This document shows positions 7,322-10,000 of a stretch of 10,000 bases of DNA, one piece after another. Made by a program: the position numbers and the translations under genes. Every line of letters starts with the position of its first letter. Position 1 is the first letter of the stretch. The DNA is from Kiritimatiellota bacterium (GTDB lineage: Bacteria; Verrucomicrobiota; Kiritimatiellia; JAAZAB01). The notes under the pieces were generated by a model. That model searched no databases and was not told the origin of the DNA. It saw nothing but the letters and a program-made list of their open reading frames with translations. The stretch lies in the NCBI GenBank assembly GCA_008636095.1, contig VSJD01000136.1, forward strand, positions 1 to 10,000, written 5' to 3'.

Positions 7322-8444
7322 ATGCTCGATGATGTAAAAGAGAAGATTGCGCCCATGGTAGCCCGCCTCGCTGAAATGCGGGGTTATCTTTGACGTCGCA
7401 ACCCGTGAAACTGCGCTGGCCGAACTCGAAACGAAAATGGCCGCGCCCGATTTCTGGAACGACCAGAATGCCGCCAAGGTAGTGATTGACCAATCCAATG
7501 CCCAGCGCGCCGTGCTGAATCCGTTCAAGGTCGTCTCCGGCCGGCTGGATGATGTCCGTATCTTGGTGGAACTGGCCGAGGCGGAAACCGATGCCGCGCA
7601 TCGCGCGGAAACGCTCGGCGAAATCACCCGAGAAATGGATCTGTTCGAGGCGGCTTTCCGCAAGCTGGAAATCGAAGCCCTGTTCAACGGCAAGCTGGAC
7701 CGGCATAATGCCTACATTAACTTGCACGCGGGCGCGGGTGGTACGGAGGCCTGTGACTGGGCCGGTATGCTCATGCGCATGTACCGTCGCTATTGCGAAC
7801 AGCATGGGTTCCAGGTGACTATGCTGGATATGCTCGCCGGCGAGGAGGCCGGCGTTAAAAACGTGACGCTGTTGGTCGAGGGCGAGTATGCCTACGGGTA
7901 TCTCTCGGCTGAACGCGGTGTACACCGGCTGGTGCGCATTAGTCCATTCGATTCCAATAAACGGCGGCACACTTCCTTTGCCTCGCTGGATGTTGTGGCG
8001 GAACTGGATGACGATGCGGAAGTCGAAATTACGGAGGCCGATTTGCGGGTGGATACATATCGCGCCGGCGGCGCCGGTGGTCAGCATGTCAACAAGACCG
8101 ATTCGGCCATTCGCCTGACGCATCTTGCGACGGGGATCGTTGTGTCCTGCCAGTCGGAGCGTTCGCAACATGCCAACCGGACGAAGGCCATGAAACTCCT
8201 GCGCTCACGGGTGTATGAACTCATGCAGGACCAGAAGCGGCAGGAGATGGAAAAGTTTTATGGCGAGAAAGGCGAGATAGCCTGGGGCCACCAGATTCGT
8301 TCCTATGTGCTTCAGCCTTATACCATGGCCAAGGACCACCGCACGGACGTTGAAGTCGGCAATGTCATGGGCGTACTCGAAGGCGACCTGGACAGATTTA
8401 TTGAAGCCTATTTGAAATATAAGCGGACGTCGGCGGCCGGCTGA
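7322..8444 (+). CDS. prfB: Peptide chain release factor 2 (RF2), expressed by programmed +1 frameshift
   Basis: RF2 recognises UGA and UAA in the ribosomal A site and triggers peptide release. The coding sequence is join(7322..7390,7392..8444), 373 residues, close to the 365 of E. coli RF2. The first 23 codons (MLDDVKEKIAPMVARLAEMR, then GYL) end at an in-frame TGA (7391-7393). Skipping T7391 continues with DVATRETALAELETKM and the rest of the factor. Ser207-Pro208-Phe209 in RISPFDSNKRRHTSF is the RF2 stop-codon tripeptide, and Gly252-Gly253-Gln254 in AGGAGGQHVNKTDSA is the catalytic GGQ loop. NLHAGAGGTEACDWA is the conserved centre of domain 2. AAGGA with a 6-nt spacer precedes the ATG at 7322. 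Abundant RF2 terminates at its own TGA and scarce RF2 favours frameshifting, which is the known autoregulation. A reading that starts at the ATG at 7437 would lose the N-terminal helices. Confidence 0.97.
7380..7394 (+). promoter_or_regulatory. Programmed +1 frameshift site of prfB
   Basis: The site reads GGGG (7380-7383), TTAT, the slippery codon CTT (7388-7390), TGA (7391-7393) and C (7394). This matches the classic CTT-TGA-C arrangement with an internal Shine-Dalgarno-like G-run. The G-run is one nucleotide further from CTT than in E. coli. The +1 frame opens in exact register with the rest of RF2, so it is not a sequencing error. Confidence 0.93.
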
Positions 8445-8477
8445 TGACGGACACCAGACGTCGGACGACGGAAAACA
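8443..8477. repeat. Heptamer array overlapping the prfB stop codon
   Basis: Five 7-bp blocks each begin with GA (GATGACG, GACACCA, GACGTCG, GACGACG, GAAAACA). The first overlaps the prfB stop codon (8442-8444). Units are degenerate, but the register is exact. Confidence 0.55.
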
Positions 8478-8482
8478 GTTTG

Positions 8483-8557
8483 GGAGTAGTGGAGTAACGG
8501 AGTGTGGGCGTCAAAAACTCCCATACACCCATACTCCATCACTTCCATACACAGTTA
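8483..8557. repeat. Facing octamer arrays between prfB and yicC
   Basis: Three 8-bp units of GGAGTAGT type (8483-8506) are followed, after a short spacer, by five 8-bp blocks of CTCCCATA type (8518-8557, the last divergent). The second set is roughly the reverse complement of the first, so the transcript could fold into a long imperfect hairpin. This could terminate or insulate prfB transcription, but no clear T-run follows. Confidence 0.55.
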
Positions 8558-8568
8558 GTCATCAACCA

Positions 8569-8602
8569 TTTCCGCCGAAGGCGGATCCGCCTATGGCGGA
8601 AA
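8569..8602. repeat. Nested palindrome between prfB and yicC
   Basis: Outer arms TTTCCGCC (8569-8576) and GGCGGAAA (8595-8602) enclose the perfect 14-bp palindrome AGGCGGATCCGCCT (8579-8592), with 2-nt joints on each side. The whole could form a nearly continuous stem or a cruciform. It is flanked on both sides by ACCATT-type sequence, as if it had been inserted into a heptamer array. It looks like a REP/MITE-type interspersed element, with no transposase nearby. Confidence 0.65.
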
Positions 8603-8622
8603 CCATTGACCATTTTCCATTT
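8602..8622. repeat. ACCATTG-type heptamer array just upstream of yicC
   Basis: Three 7-bp units, ACCATTG, ACCATTT and TCCATTT, end 5 nt before the yicC ATG. This is the same family, orientation relative to the gene, and spacing as the array before purL. No Shine-Dalgarno sequence is present. Confidence 0.75.
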
Positions 8623-8627
8623 TGAAT

Positions 8628-9566
8628 ATGAGCATACGAAGCATGACTGGACACGGAAGGGCCGAGTTGGCCTCCGGCGGTGTCAAGGTCGCCGTCGAAT
8701 TGCGCGCGGTCAACCACCGCCAGTTTGAAGCGCGCCTGGATCTGCCGTCGGCGCTGACGGCGATCGAGAACGATGTGCGCGCACGCCTGCACGAGCGGAT
8801 TGCACGCGGGTATGTGACCTGTCGGGTTCAACTGGATGTGTCTGCCGCAATACGACGGGAAACCGTGCGTGTGGATTACGATTTGGCCGCGGCGTTTGTG
8901 GGGCGCTTGCGCCAAACGGGTCGGAAGCTGGGGTTGAAAGATGATTTAACCGTCAGCGCCCTCCTCAGCATGCCCGGTCTTGTGACCAGCACCGACGTGC
9001 CGGTGAAACTGGATAAATTAGGTACGCAGACCATCAAGTGTCTGGACCAGGCGCTGAAATCATTCCTGGCGATGCGCGCCGTTGAGGGGCGGGAACTTGG
9101 GCGGGATATCCAGACGCGCCTGCGGGTCCTTGGCGGTATCGTGGATAGGATTGCCGACCGCGCACCGGAGGTCGCCGAAACCTACCGCCAGGCTCTGCTG
9201 GCGCGTCTGCAGAAGGCGGGCGTACCGTTAGGCCAGGGCGATGACCGGCTGATCCGGGAGGTTGCGCTCTTCGCGGACCGTTCGGACATTACCGAGGAAG
9301 TGACCCGCCTGCGCAGTCATCTCAAGCAGGCCCGCGCGCAGTTGGCATTGGCCACACCGGTGGCATCGGCCACACCGGTGGCATTGGCCACACCGGTGGC
9401 ATTGGCCACACCGGTGGGACGGACCCTGGACTTTTTATTGCAGGAAATGTTTCGGGAAATCAATACGATCGGCTCCAAGGCCAACGATGCGGACACAAGC
9501 CGCATGGTGGTCAATGCCAAGGCCGAGTTGGAACGTATCCGCGAACAGGTTCAAAACGTGGAATGA
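8628..9566 (+). CDS. yicC: YicC/YloC family endoribonuclease
   Basis: Members of this family are endoribonucleases acting in RNA turnover. The 312-residue product has the family's N-terminal domain, with SMTGHGRAEL at the start, VAVELRAVNHRQFEARLDLP (25-44) and ARGYVTCRVQLD. The conserved C-terminal domain has ADRSDITEEVTRLRSHL, GRTLDFLLQEMFREINTIGS (264-283), then SKAND and KAELERIREQVQNVE at the extreme end. It is about 25 residues longer than E. coli YicC, mostly because of four ATP-V-containing hexapeptides at 240-263 encoded by an 18-bp tandem repeat. I chose the ATG at 8628 because family proteins start a few residues before SMTG; a TTG at 8622 would add two residues, and the ATG at 8643 would cut into the motif. 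There is no Shine-Dalgarno sequence; a heptamer array lies there instead. Its stop overlaps gmk, the usual partner gene. Confidence 0.93.
   Translation: MSIRSMTGHGRAELASGGVKVAVELRAVNHRQFEARLDLPSALTAIENDVRARLHERIARGYVTCRVQLDVSAAIRRETVRVDYDLAAAFVGRLRQTGRKLGLKDDLTVSALLSMPGLVTSTDVPVKLDKLGTQTIKCLDQALKSFLAMRAVEGRELGRDIQTRLRVLGGIVDRIADRAPEVAETYRQALLARLQKAGVPLGQGDDRLIREVALFADRSDITEEVTRLRSHLKQARAQLALATPVASATPVALATPVALATPVGRTLDFLLQEMFREINTIGSKANDADTSRMVVNAKAELERIREQVQNVE
9344..9415. repeat. 18-bp tandem repeat, four units, inside yicC
   Basis: Four tandem copies of GGCATTGGCCACACCGGT lie at 9344-9361, 9362-9379, 9380-9397 and 9398-9415. Copies 1, 3 and 4 are identical; copy 2 has one T-to-C change that turns Leu into Ser. 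Each copy encodes six residues, so the frame is kept. The unit contains GCCAC and GTGGC arms across the junction, so each could form a small hairpin. One copy alone would restore the usual spacing between the SHL and GRxLDF motifs of the family. Confidence 0.95.
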
Positions 9567-10000
9567 ATGTACCCATCCAGCGTCCGTTATTGCTGGTTGT
9601 TTCCGCCCCCTCGGGCGCGGGGAAGACGACGCTATGCGCGCGTCTGCTGGAGGAGTTTCCTGACATGGTCCGTTCCATTTCCTGCACCACGCGCGCGCCG
9701 CGGGCGGACGAAGTGAACGGCCGGGATTATGTTTTTTTAGATGCCGTGGAATTTCAGCAGCGGATTGCCGCAGGCGCTTTCCTGGAGTATGCCCAGGTGC
9801 ATGGTGCAAGCTACGGCACGCCCCGTGAACCGGTTGAGCAAGCCCTGCGGGCGGGACGCGACGTGCTCTTGATTATTGATGTGCAGGGCGCCGAGCGCAT
9901 TCGGCAGTTACTGGCGCCCTCCGCCGCCGGCAACTTGCGGCGCGCGTTTGTTGATGTTTTCATTATGCCACCGGATAGCGCAACGCTTCGCCACCGGCTG
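9563..10000 (+). CDS. gmk: Guanylate kinase (3' end outside window)
   Basis: Guanylate kinase phosphorylates GMP (and dGMP) to GDP with ATP in the cytoplasm, an essential purine salvage and synthesis step. The first 146 of about 200 codons are present. VVSAPSGAGKTTL (12-24) is the P-loop with Lys21. SCTTRAPRADEVNGRDYVFL (residues 36-55) is the GMP-binding segment. FLEYAQVHGASYGTP is the conserved lid-adjacent motif, and DVLLIIDVQGAERIRQ contains the family's D-x-Q-G signature. The ATG at 9563-9565 overlaps the yicC stop as ATGA, so translation is probably coupled to yicC; the yicC-gmk order is conserved in many bacteria. Nothing unusual is seen in the visible part. Confidence 0.96.
   Translation, partial: MNVPIQRPLLLVVSAPSGAGKTTLCARLLEEFPDMVRSISCTTRAPRADEVNGRDYVFLDAVEFQQRIAAGAFLEYAQVHGASYGTPREPVEQALRAGRDVLLIIDVQGAERIRQLLAPSAAGNLRRAFVDVFIMPPDSATLRHRL

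Noticed and set aside
7391..7393. In-frame TGA near the start of prfB as a sign of a pseudogene or sequencing error.
   Set aside because: The CTT-TGA-C context with an upstream G-run is the known RF2 frameshift site, and both halves join in the correct register.
7320..8171. A 283-codon open frame on the minus strand opposite prfB.
   Set aside because: It is antisense to a secure gene, has no recognisable motifs, and reflects GC-rich codon use of prfB.
7437..8444. prfB as a 335-residue protein starting at the ATG at 7437.
   Set aside because: It would lose the N-terminal domain, has no ribosome site, and ignores the upstream 23-codon frame that joins precisely by +1 shift.
8483..8602. Intrinsic terminator for prfB, or a CRISPR array.
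   Set aside because: The hairpins lack a following T-run, and the repeats are 7-8 bp contiguous units without spacers, which does not fit CRISPR.
8622..8627. TTG start for yicC two codons upstream of the ATG.
   Set aside because: It lies at the end of the heptamer array, the ATG at 8628 fits family starts, and no ribosome site favours the TTG.

Overview
The window looks like a moderately GC-rich bacterial chromosome segment made mostly of housekeeping genes, in two divergently transcribed blocks separated by about 285 bp (6160-6444). Three things suggest, as an inference only, a member of the Verrucomicrobiota/Kiritimatiellota/Planctomycetota-like groups. These are a PurL that carries PurS-like domains but lacks its glutaminase, a GH38 mannosidase beside biosynthetic genes, and many short degenerate repeats with a 7-bp period between and inside genes. 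The taxonomic call rests on my general impression of such genomes and was not tested.

The left block (1-6159, minus strand) reads purL, purQ, hisH, then a GH38 alpha-mannosidase cut off by the left edge. PurL and PurQ together form FGAM synthase, the fourth step of de novo purine synthesis, and their genes overlap by 11 nt. HisH is the glutaminase half of imidazole glycerol phosphate synthase. That enzyme releases AICAR, a purine intermediate, which is a metabolic link to the genes upstream. The mannosidase has no obvious link to them.

The right block (6445-10000, plus strand) reads a small secreted protein of unknown function, prfB, yicC and the first 146 codons of gmk. prfB encodes release factor 2 and carries the classical in-frame TGA with programmed +1 frameshift at 7388-7394, so its coding region is split between two frames. 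yicC and gmk overlap by 4 nt, a pairing conserved in many bacteria.

The main unusual feature is the repeats. At least six families with a 7-bp period lie directly beside or inside genes: downstream of purQ, inside purL as a roughly 48-codon in-frame insertion, just upstream of purL, just downstream of prfB, and just upstream of yicC. The arrays before purL and yicC belong to the same family, have the same orientation, and both end exactly 5 nt before the ATG, in the place a Shine-Dalgarno sequence would occupy. yicC also carries a separate 18-bp repeat, four units long, that expands an internal loop. I saw no CRISPR array, tRNA, rRNA, transposase or defence system, so the repeat biology, not a new gene cluster, is what deserves attention here.
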